Source of the DNA: Anaerolineales bacterium
GTDB lineage: Bacteria; Chloroflexota; Anaerolineae; Anaerolineales; Villigracilaceae
NCBI GenBank assembly: GCA_016928525.1
Contig: JAFGKO010000214.1
Coordinates: 1 to 12,967 of the forward strand
DNA length: 12,967 nucleotides
Direction of reading: 5' to 3'
Positions 6,588-12,967 of this stretch are shown one piece after another. Position 1 is the stretch's first letter. Each line of letters begins with the position of its first letter. A program made the position numbers and the translations under genes. The notes under the pieces are model-generated. The model did no database searches. It was given only the letters and a program-made list of their open reading frames with translations, and was not told the origin of the DNA.

Positions 6588-7010
6588 ATGAAACTGAATT
6601 CTACAAAATCGGTCTGGACAGCGCGCGGGATCGGTTGGTTGATCGCCGGGATCGTTGCGTGTGGTGCGATTTTCGGCTCTACGTTCATGCTTGGGCCAAT
6701 GTTGTTTGCCATACCCGGCTTGAGCGACAAGATCACAGTAGCTGTGTATTGTCCTGGCGCGGTGGCAAATTCTGTTGAGGAAGGCGCGTCCACACGGACG
6801 ACGACCAGTCCGAGCGGCACGTACGGGCACACGGTGGAGATCACCTGTACCTTTGCGGATGGCAGCACGAAGGTCATATCGAACGAGCAGGTGGCGCTGT
6901 CATCCGTCGGCGGGATGTTTGGTCTGGGAGCCCTGGCGGGGATTTGCATTTCGGTCCCGATCATGCTGGTGCCATTTTTCCTTTTCCGCAAGAAAAAAGA
7001 GCAGGACTGA
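6588..7010 (+). CDS. Small two-TM membrane protein of unknown function
   Basis: 140 residues; not recognised as a named family. Seen: a short basic N-terminus (MKLNSTKSVWTARG), a hydrophobic segment at about 14-42, a polar Ser/Thr-rich middle of about 60 residues with two cysteines (Cys55 and Cys87), a second hydrophobic segment at about 107-133, and a basic end RKKKEQD. Positive charges at both ends suggest both termini are cytoplasmic, with the middle outside and possibly disulfide-bonded. GGAGG (6573-6577) lies 10 nt before the ATG. The gene is divergent from gyrA and convergent with rpoC, sharing a terminator with the latter, so it is probably monocistronic. The reverse-strand frame across it (6440-6991) has no Shine-Dalgarno or domain and is treated as a shadow. 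Confidence 0.75.
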   Translation: MKLNSTKSVWTARGIGWLIAGIVACGAIFGSTFMLGPMLFAIPGLSDKITVAVYCPGAVANSVEEGASTRTTTSPSGTYGHTVEITCTFADGSTKVISNEQVALSSVGGMFGLGALAGICISVPIMLVPFFLFRKKKEQD

Positions 7011-7071
7011 ACCTGTCTTTTTAGCGGGAGCAGGCCAGGGTCTGGAAAGATGCGAAAATGACCTGAATCAA

Positions 7072-7099
7072 AAAGGGACGGCAGGGTAGCCGTCCCTTT
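7072..7099. terminator. Bidirectional terminator between the membrane-protein gene and rpoC
   Basis: AAAGGGACGGC (7072-7082) pairs perfectly with GCCGTCCCTTT (7089-7099) around a 6-nt loop. On the minus strand the stem runs into TTTTTGATT, a T5 tract that ends rpoC transcription 20 bp past its stop. On the plus strand it ends TTTCC, a shorter tract for the membrane-protein gene. Confidence 0.85.
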
Positions 7100-7119
7100 C
7101 CAATTCGGGTTATGCAGTT

Positions 7120-10100
7120 TCAGTCCGCCGCAGTGGCATCCGCTGAAATCTCAGTCCAGGGAGAGGAACCAGTCTCGTCATCGGTTTCCAACGCTGAGAA
7201 ACGGCCTTCCGTAAAGCCCGTACCAGCGGGAATCAGTTTGCCGATGATGACGTTTTCCTTCAAGCCAAAGAGCGGGTCAGTGCTCGCAGCAATGGCCGCC
7301 TGCGCCAGCACTTTGATGGTGTGCTGGAACGAGGAAGCCGAGAGGAACGAGTCGGTCGATAGAGAGGCCTTGGTCACGCCCAACAGGATTTCGACGAATT
7401 TTGCCGTTTGCTTGCCTTCAGCCAGCACCTGCTCGTTGATACGCCGGATTTCGAGCCGGTCTACCGCGTCCCCAGGCAGGTACTTGGTATCGCCGGGGCG
7501 GGTGACCTGTACCTTGCTCAGCATCTTGCGTGTGATGACCTCGAAGTGCTTGTCATGGATGTTCTGGCCTTGCGAGCGGTACACTTTCTGTACTTCACGC
7601 AGCAGGTACATCTGGCAGGCCTCGCGACCCTGAATGCGCAGCACGCGGTGCGGGTTGAGCGAGCCTTCCGTCAACGGTTGGCCGGCTTCCACATGCGCAC
7701 CATCTTTGACCAGCAGGCGTGCTGTGGTCGGGATATCGTAGGTCTTTTCCTCAGTCTGGTCATAGGCCACGACCACCTGGCGCGCTTTCTTCTCTACACG
7801 TACACGTCCACCGTGCTGGGCAGCGATGGTTGCTTCGTCTTTGGTGGCCAACACATCTCCCATTTTGACTTCGTCTTCGCTCTTGACCGCAAACTTCCAA
7901 TCTTCGGGAATGTCATAGGTGTCACTGACCAGCTCGCTATGCTCGATCGTGACCTCGCGCAGGTCCGCATAACGCTCGGATTGCATGATGCGCACGATAC
8001 CGTTGATCTCAGCAACCACGGCTTCACCCTTCGGTTGCTTGCGAGCCTCGAAAAGTTCCTCGACGCGAGGTAGACCGGTCGTGATGTCTGCTCCACCAGC
8101 GGCAACACCACCAGTATGGAAAGTACGCAAGGTCAACTGCGTGCCCGGCTCACCAATGGATTGGGCAGCCACAATGCCGACTGCGGAGCCAAGCGAAACC
8201 ATGTCGCCTCGACCCAGATCGATGCCGTAGCACTTTGCGCAAATGCCATGCGTTAGCTCGCATGTCAATGGTGAGCGCACCTTAACTTCTGCAAGGCCGG
8301 CCTGCGAAATCTTACGTGCCATATCATGGTCGATGATATCGTCAAATTCGCCAATCACTTCGCCGGTCTTGGGATCGATCACGCGTTCAGCCAGCAAGCG
8401 GCTGTACAAGCGGCCAGACATAGATTGGCCTGCCACATCGTCGGATTTGCGGATAAAGATGCCATCCTTCGTGCCACAGTCATGCTCGTTGATGATGATA
8501 TCCTGGGCAATGTCCACGAGACGGCGCGTAAGATAACCGGCGTCTGCGGTACGCAGAGCGGTGTCCGCCAGACCTTTGCGAGCGCCGTGCGTTGACATGA
8601 AGTATTCCATGGCCGTCAGGCCTTCACGGAAGTTCGAGCGGATCGGGAACGGAATAATACGCCCGGAAGGATCGGCCATCAAACCACGCATACCGGCCAA
8701 CTGTGAAATCGTGGAATAACCACCTTTTGTTGCGCCTGAGTTCGCCATGGTTGCCAGATTACCGTCCGGGTCCATGTGCTTTCTGACAGCGTCAGAAACG
8801 CGGTCTGTAGTTGCCTGCCAGACGTTGATTTCACGCTCGTTCTTCTCTTGTTCGGTCAACAGGCCACGGCGGAAATCTCGGTTTACAACTTCAATTTGCT
8901 CCAAAGCTTCCTGGATAATGTCGCGGCGTTCCGGCGGGATGGTAATGTCAGACACGGCCAGCGTGGTACCGGAGCGCATAGCGAATTCGAAGCCTAAACT
9001 CTTGATTCGGTCAGCTACCTGGGTGGTGATTTCCTGTCCACAAAGTTCATACACGTCAGCGATCAGGTCCTTCACACCGCCCTTATCCAATTTCTCGTTG
9101 ACAAACTGGACATCCTCGGGCAGGATGCGGTTGAAGAGTACGCGCCCCACTGTCGTATTGACGAGGCGGGTCTGCGCTTCAGGCATGCGACTACCTTCAT
9201 CGTCATACCAGGTTGTGACGAGCACCTTGATCTCAGAATGGACATCCAACTGGTCCAGTTGAAAGGCAAGTTCCACTTCATCCACATCCGCGAAAGCGCG
9301 GCCATCACCCTTATGGGCTTGCTGATGCAACATGGTCAGGTAGTACACGCCCAACACCATATCTTTCGAGGGTGAGATAATGGGTTCACCATCAGCAGGC
9401 TTGAGCAGGTTCTTGGAGGCCAACATCAATTCGCGGGCTTCCTGTACGGCTTTTTGCGAGAGCGGCACATGGACGGCCATCTGGTCGCCATCGAAGTCGG
9501 CGTTGAAGGCCGTACAAACCAGCGGGTGCAATTGAATGGCAGAGCCCTCGATCAGGATGGGCTCGAAGGCCTGGATACCCAAACGGTGCAGGGTCGGCGC
9601 ACGGTTCAAGAGCACGGGTCGCTCTTTGATGACTTCCTCAAGCACTTCCCATACCTCGGGCCTGTTGCGCTCGATCAAGCGGCGCGCTCCCTTGACGTTT
9701 GCGGCGTAATTGTGTTGCACCAGGCGCGCAATCACAAATGGGCGGTAAAGCTCCAGTGCCATGGTCTTGGGCAGACCGCACTGGTAGAGTTTGAGCTGCG
9801 GGCCGACCACAATCACCGAGCGGCCAGAGTAGTCTACACGCTTGCCAAGCAGGTTGCGGCGGAAACGGCCTTTCTTGCCCTTGAGCATATCGCTCAGCGA
9901 CTTGAGTTCGCGGCGGCCACGGCGGGAAAGCGCCTTTCCGCGCTGAGAATTATCGATCAGGCTGTCCACTGCTTCCTGCAACATGCGCTTTTCATTGCGG
10001 ATGATGACATCCGGCGCGCCCAGTTCGAGCAGGCGTTTGAGGCGGTTGTTGCGGTTGATCACGCGGCGATACAGATCGTTCAAATCAGAGGTAGCAAAGC

Positions 10101-11376
10101 GGCCACCGTCCAGCTGCACCATCGGGCGCAGGTCAGGAGGAATGACCGGCAGAACGGTCATGATCATCCATTCGGGCCGGTTGCCGGAGCGACGGAAGGC
10201 TTCCACCACCTTCAGTCGTGTGGTCGCTTTCTTGCGCTTTTGCTTGGATTTGGTAGTACGCACTTCTTGCCAAAGTTCTTCGGAAAGTTTGTCCAGGTCG
10301 AGGCGGCGCAAAATGTCGAAGAAAGCTTCAGCGCCCATATCGGCACGGAACACCTGCCCCCAACGTTGCTTGAGCTCGCGATAGCGAATCTCGCTCAAGA
10401 AGGTAAAGGGACGCAGTTCCAGCAATTCATCGCGCACACGAGAATTCTGGTTTTGTGAGACATTGGACTGATCTTCAAGCTGCCCACGCAAAGCCTCCAT
10501 CTCTTCATCCGCTTCGGCCTTTACGCGGGCTGCTTCCGTTTTCTGTTCTTCGATTTCGCGTGCTTTTTGGTCTTTGAGTTCGTTTTCGAGTTCTTCCAGT
10601 TTTTTCTGAACGACCTTTTGTACCTGGCTGATATGCTTGGCAGTAATTTCGACGCCCGCTTCTACGATCGTGTCAGCGGTTACCTCGAAGACCATCGCTT
10701 TCTTGGCAGGCTTGCCCTTCTGATCCTGGAGTTGTTTCTCCAACTTTTGACCCTCTTTGATGATCGGGTCGAGTTGGGCCGCAATTTGTTCGTCATAAGA
10801 TCGTTCGAGAGTGCCCTGTTTTTGCTTGAGTTCATTTAGGGCATGATCGCGCCGTGTTTTGATTTCTGCAATCCTGGCATTGATCTGTGCCGCCTGTTCT
10901 CGCTCAGATACGGAAATTTCATCTTCCAGGCGTTTGAGCGCCTTCTGGCGAGCATCTTCATCCACATAAGTAACGATATATTGAGCAAAATACAGCACAC
11001 GATCCAAGTTGCGGCGCGAGATGTCAAGCAATAAACCCAGATACGAGGGAATACGCCGCGTATACCAGATATGTGCAACTGGCGTCGCCAGCGCAATGTG
11101 GCCCATACGCTCGCGGCGTACGGCAGCGCGAGTCACTTCTACGCCACACTTATCACAGACAATGCCTTTAAAACGGGGGTTCTTGTATTTGCCACAATAA
11201 CACTGCCAATCGCGGGTCGGGCCAAAAATGGCTTCACAAAACAGGCCATCTTTTTCCGGTCGCAGACGGCGGTAATTGATTGTCTCGGGCTTGAGCACCT
11301 CACCATACGACCAGGACAAGATCGTCTCGGGCGATGCCAGGCTGATGCGTAATGCGGTCAGTCCTTTGGTTTCCAC
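7120..11376 (-). CDS. rpoC: DNA-directed RNA polymerase subunit beta'
   Basis: 1418 residues from the GTG at 11376, chosen because GAGGAG sits 5 nt upstream. A GTG at 11382 would overlap that Shine-Dalgarno and add only two residues. Seen: the N-terminal zinc site (Cys59, Cys61, Cys74, Cys77 in CYCGKY...CDKCG), the catalytic NADFDGDQ (625-632) whose three Asp bind Mg, the bridge helix in [19 protein letters not shown] (about 931-949), the second zinc site (Cys967, Cys1039, Cys1046, Cys1049), and the trigger loop around [12 protein letters not shown] (1079-1090). A long charged coiled-coil insertion occupies about 145-320, before the [13 protein letters not shown] segment. It is the core RNA polymerase subunit holding the active site. 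Genes for beta' usually follow rpoB; here the upstream neighbour is an insertion sequence. A T5 terminator follows. Confidence 0.97.
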   Translation of the reverse strand: METKGLTALRISLASPETILSWSYGEVLKPETINYRRLRPEKDGLFCEAIFGPTRDWQCYCGKYKNPRFKGIVCDKCGVEVTRAAVRRERMGHIALATPVAHIWYTRRIPSYLGLLLDISRRNLDRVLYFAQYIVTYVDEDARQKALKRLEDEISVSEREQAAQINARIAEIKTRRDHALNELKQKQGTLERSYDEQIAAQLDPIIKEGQKLEKQLQDQKGKPAKKAMVFEVTADTIVEAGVEITAKHISQVQKVVQKKLEELENELKDQKAREIEEQKTEAARVKAEADEEMEALRGQLEDQSNVSQNQNSRVRDELLELRPFTFLSEIRYRELKQRWGQVFRADMGAEAFFDILRRLDLDKLSEELWQEVRTTKSKQKRKKATTRLKVVEAFRRSGNRPEWMIMTVLPVIPPDLRPMVQLDGGRFATSDLNDLYRRVINRNNRLKRLLELGAPDVIIRNEKRMLQEAVDSLIDNSQRGKALSRRGRRELKSLSDMLKGKKGRFRRNLLGKRVDYSGRSVIVVGPQLKLYQCGLPKTMALELYRPFVIARLVQHNYAANVKGARRLIERNRPEVWEVLEEVIKERPVLLNRAPTLHRLGIQAFEPILIEGSAIQLHPLVCTAFNADFDGDQMAVHVPLSQKAVQEARELMLASKNLLKPADGEPIISPSKDMVLGVYYLTMLHQQAHKGDGRAFADVDEVELAFQLDQLDVHSEIKVLVTTWYDDEGSRMPEAQTRLVNTTVGRVLFNRILPEDVQFVNEKLDKGGVKDLIADVYELCGQEITTQVADRIKSLGFEFAMRSGTTLAVSDITIPPERRDIIQEALEQIEVVNRDFRRGLLTEQEKNEREINVWQATTDRVSDAVRKHMDPDGNLATMANSGATKGGYSTISQLAGMRGLMADPSGRIIPFPIRSNFREGLTAMEYFMSTHGARKGLADTALRTADAGYLTRRLVDIAQDIIINEHDCGTKDGIFIRKSDDVAGQSMSGRLYSRLLAERVIDPKTGEVIGEFDDIIDHDMARKISQAGLAEVKVRSPLTCELTHGICAKCYGIDLGRGDMVSLGSAVGIVAAQSIGEPGTQLTLRTFHTGGVAAGGADITTGLPRVEELFEARKQPKGEAVVAEINGIVRIMQSERYADLREVTIEHSELVSDTYDIPEDWKFAVKSEDEVKMGDVLATKDEATIAAQHGGRVRVEKKARQVVVAYDQTEEKTYDIPTTARLLVKDGAHVEAGQPLTEGSLNPHRVLRIQGREACQMYLLREVQKVYRSQGQNIHDKHFEVITRKMLSKVQVTRPGDTKYLPGDAVDRLEIRRINEQVLAEGKQTAKFVEILLGVTKASLSTDSFLSASSFQHTIKVLAQAAIAASTDPLFGLKENVIIGKLIPAGTGFTEGRFSALETDDETGSSPWTEISADATAAD

Positions 11377-11410
11377 TGTCACTCCTCATCCACCGAATCA
11401 GGATTGCTCT

Positions 11411-11498
11411 CGAGCGCTGTCTCTGTATGGCATGCGGTTGGCGCATACAAGAGACAAACAAACGCAAGCGCTTCGAGACTCTCCGTCTCAAGCGCTCG
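11411..11498 (-). promoter_or_regulatory. Structured rpoC leader with competing hairpins (attenuator-like)
   Basis: Hairpin A: AGCGCTT (11467-11473) plus GAGAC (11475-11479) pair with GTCTC (11485-11489) plus AAGCGCT (11490-11496) around a 5-nt loop; on the transcript it is followed by TGCGTTTGTTTG. Hairpin B: GTCTCT (11419-11424) pairs with AGAGAC (11450-11455), with more pairing inside. Long-range pair: CGAGCGCT (11411-11418) matches AGCGCTCG (11491-11498) exactly and would compete with hairpin A. All lie between the promoter and the rpoC start. The pairings are seen; regulation is inferred. Confidence 0.45.
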
Positions 11499-11514
11499 CT
11501 GTTGTTGTACTCAT
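11488..11514 (-). CDS. Possible 8-codon leader peptide MSTTTASA upstream of rpoC
   Basis: An ATG about 13 nt after the predicted transcription start opens a frame of eight codons with three consecutive ACA (Thr) codons. Its TGA stop falls inside the arm of leader hairpin A. A weak GGA lies 7 nt before the ATG. A ribosome at the stop would cover the hairpin arm, as in attenuators, but such a short frame can easily occur by chance. Confidence 0.2.
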   Translation of the reverse strand: MSTTTASA

Positions 11515-11533
11515 TTTTACATCCAACTAAACA

Positions 11534-11561
11534 ATTATAGGCGAATTTAGACTTGTGTCAA
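11534..11561 (-). promoter_or_regulatory. rpoC promoter (TTGACA-16-TATAAT)
   Basis: On the minus strand a perfect TTGACA (11561-11556) is followed after 16 nt by a perfect TATAAT (11539-11534). Transcription would begin near 11527, giving an rpoC leader of about 150 nt. The -35 box is 19 bp from the left end of the inserted IS, so any upstream activating sequence was separated from the promoter by the insertion. Confidence 0.8.
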
Positions 11562-11570
11562 GGGCATTTT

Positions 11571-11580
11571 CGGACTTTAC
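11571..11580. repeat. Target-site duplication, left copy (CGGACTTTAC)
   Basis: The 10-bp CGGACTTTAC directly abuts the left IS end and is repeated exactly at 12889-12898, directly abutting the right end. The length fits ISAs1-type insertion. Confidence 0.88.
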
Positions 11581-11599
11581 TATGGCTTTTGCAAAGTCA
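11581..11599. repeat. IS left terminal inverted repeat
   Basis: This 19-bp repeat matches the complement of 12870-12888 at 18 of 19 positions (C11586 differs). The transposase TGA stop (11597-11599) lies inside it. Confidence 0.88.
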
Positions 11600-12790
11600 A
11601 GAAAAAGGGGTAACCAACAGAGCAAAAGCCTGAGGGATATGAGCCGAAAACCAGCGTCGTGCTTGCGCAGCATTGTGGAAATCGGCTTGTCTGATCAGCG
11701 CCAAAACCAGCGTGTTAATGCAAGCCATGATCTTTGCAGTGTTGCCAATTGTCATGCGAGTAGCATCTTCTTTCAAAGTAACATCGCGTCGGTAATGGGA
11801 ACCGGTTTCGATGCCCCAATGTGCACGGCGAATTTCCAACAGGCGCTGTGGAGGTGCTTCTGCGCGCGTCAAACTGGTAATGCCAAACTCGACTTCACGG
11901 GAGGTGCGATAACATGTTCCATTGCGCCGCCACTGAAACTCGCGTTCCAAACGATAGACTTGCGCCAAACCCGGCCAGCTGGAGTAGGCATTCAACATTT
12001 CACTGCTGGTCAGGGTTCTCCTTTCAATGCGACCGTGTCCCTTGTTCACTTTGTGGGCGGTGAGAAAATCGGTCTGGATTTTCCCAAATCCTGGCTTGGG
12101 GTAGTCGGGTGCAAAGAGTTCCTGAATATTTTTATACAATTTGGCTTGGTTTTCTTTGACAGGAAACACAAAATCGCCCTGATCGTCCACAATTTGGCGG
12201 GAGACCCGTTTTTGGGTGTGCATGGCATCCCCAGTCACCACTTTTTGTGAGATGTCTACAAGTTTTAGCGCTTTTGCAGCCTTTGGGATCTCGTTTTCTT
12301 TGCGCCCGACTTCTACTTGGGACATCGTTTTTTCCTGCTCCACATCGTACACGCTCAATAGATATTCCAACTCACTTTCATCTTTCTTGCGCATCCCTCG
12401 CAATGCTTTTCCATCCATGGCATAAATGTCGCCATGCTGCCCCTACTGATTGTATTCACCCACCAGCCGTTCCACTTCTTCCAGATAGACCTTGTGCGCC
12501 ATAATCCGACGATAGGTACTCTGTTCTGGCATACTCGCTCGTTTCAACTGCAACAACTTGATCAGCTCTTCGCGATGATTTTCCCCCCATTCGGCAATCT
12601 CGGTGGGCGTATCTGCTCCGCACAACTTCGCCAGCACCGTAATCATCAATACGCTCACCAGACTGTAGCGTTTACCCTGGGCTTTGCGCAGGTCTGTTAA
12701 TTTGTGCAGACGATCATACACGCTGCCTTTATCAAAAATCACCCCTTCCGCGCTGATATCTTGTGACCTGCCGATTGTGCTATACTCCAT
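11597..12790 (-). pseudogene. ISAs1-family transposase interrupted by an in-frame amber stop
   Basis: One frame of 398 codons runs from the ATG at 12790 (AGGAGG 8 nt upstream; a GTG at 12829 would add 13 residues without a Shine-Dalgarno) to the TGA at 11597. A TAG at 12443-12445 (codon 116) breaks it. Residues 1-115 are the ISAs1-type N-terminal associated domain (LTDLRKAQGKRYSLVSVL, GADTPTEIAEWG, STYRRIM). The rest is the DDE catalytic part: YAMDGKALRG (Asp126), VVTGDAMHTQ (Asp188), HGRIERR, and HWGIE (Glu328), then KEDATR. Known role: cut-and-paste transposition at the IS ends. The frame resumes unchanged after the TAG and the catalytic triad is intact, so this is a single nonsense change. 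Unless the stop is read through, full-length transposase is not made. Confidence 0.9.
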
Positions 12791-12869
12791 TTCAAGATCC
12801 TCCTCGTTTTTTTGTTTGTTTGCACTCACAATTTTACCGAGAAGGATCTACTTTTTCCTTTTTGTCAAG

Positions 12870-12888
12870 TGACTTTGCAAAAACCATA
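12870..12888. repeat. IS right terminal inverted repeat
   Basis: Complement of the left end with one mismatch; it lies about 80 bp upstream of the transposase start, so the transposase promoter must be within this end region. Confidence 0.88.
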
Positions 12889-12898
12889 CGGACTTTAC
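12889..12898. repeat. Target-site duplication, right copy (CGGACTTTAC)
   Basis: Exact copy of 11571-11580, directly abutting the right IS end. The 69 bases beyond, to the window edge, contain no gene or clear signal on either strand apart from a loopless AAGGCCTT palindrome. Confidence 0.88.
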
Positions 12899-12967
12899 CT
12901 GCTGGGTGCACGCAAAAGTTGTAGAAAGGCCTTCTTTTTGGTATGAAGGTATTGAACCGACCAAACA

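Larger units (their letters stand above)
11581..12888 (-). mobile_element. ISAs1-family insertion sequence, 1308 bp
   Basis: Ends are defined by 19-bp terminal inverted repeats, TATGGCTTTTGCAAAGTCA at 11581-11599 and its complement at 12870-12888, with one mismatch. The element is flanked by 10-bp direct repeats. It carries one transposase gene on the minus strand, the same direction as rpoC. Size, repeat length and duplication length suit the ISAs1 family. The intact ends and exact duplication suggest a fairly recent insertion, although the transposase now has an internal stop. Confidence 0.9.

Noticed and set aside
6440..6991. Minus-strand open frame of 183 codons
   Set aside because: It overlaps the better-supported membrane-protein gene and the gyrA promoter, and has no ribosome site or domain.
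9454..10458. Plus-strand open frame of 334 codons
   Set aside because: It is antisense to the catalytic part of rpoC, with no Shine-Dalgarno or recognisable motif; a shadow.
11555..12250. Plus-strand open frame of 231 codons
   Set aside because: It is antisense to the transposase catalytic domain and crosses the IS boundary, so it cannot be an ancestral gene.
12917..12940. Terminator-like AAGGCCTT followed by T5 near the right edge
   Set aside because: The palindrome has no loop and could form only a very short stem, so it is not supported as a terminator.
1..12967. tRNA, rRNA or CRISPR array
   Set aside because: No regularly spaced direct repeats or tRNA-like cloverleaf signatures were seen in the intergenic regions.

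Overview
The window looks like chromosomal DNA from a Chloroflexota bacterium, most likely Anaerolineae-like. This is inferred from the style of the long RpoC with a coiled-coil insertion, from the KAP-NTPase/FGE-domain pair, and from the mix of toxin-antitoxin genes. No database search was possible, so the taxonomy is tentative. Two essential housekeeping genes, gyrA and rpoC, both lie on the minus strand and occupy more than half of the window. The rest is accessory material.

Left region (1-3372). A minus-strand C45-type (penicillin acyltransferase-like, Ntn-hydrolase) gene is cut by the left edge. Its start region faces a plus-strand hicB-hicA toxin-antitoxin pair, and the gap between them holds a perfect 7-1-7 inverted repeat. 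A terminator-like hairpin follows hicA. Only a few bases later comes a KAP-family P-loop NTPase, whose frame ends in a TAA just after a T6 run. A second frame overlaps it and carries on with a linker and an FGE-sulfatase/SUMF1 (C-type-lectin-like) domain. The two frames read naturally as one NTPase-sensor protein broken by a single-base frame change.

Middle region (3373-7119). A DUF433 antitoxin-like gene with no visible toxin partner lies 50 bp downstream of gyrA on the minus strand and has its own terminator. GyrA has a normal breakage-reunion domain. It lacks a GyrA box at the usual place in the C-terminal pinwheel and ends in a Lys/Ala-rich tail. Its leader holds a perfect 23-bp hairpin behind a recognisable sigma-70-type promoter. 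A small two-TM membrane protein of unknown function is divergent from gyrA and convergent with rpoC. It shares a bidirectional terminator with rpoC.

Right region (7120-12967). rpoC is complete and starts at a GTG behind a strong Shine-Dalgarno. Its leader of about 150 nt follows a consensus TTGACA/TATAAT promoter and contains competing hairpins plus a possible 8-codon leader ORF. An ISAs1-like insertion sequence of 1308 bp, with 19-bp terminal inverted repeats and a 10-bp target duplication, is inserted 19 bp upstream of the rpoC -35 box. Its transposase has an in-frame amber stop. rpoB is not seen in the window. The last 69 bases beyond the IS hold no gene I can support.

Most likely candidate for an unusual system: the KAP-NTPase/FGE-sensor locus next to hicBA. 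The rpoC leader and the IS insertion beside its promoter come second.
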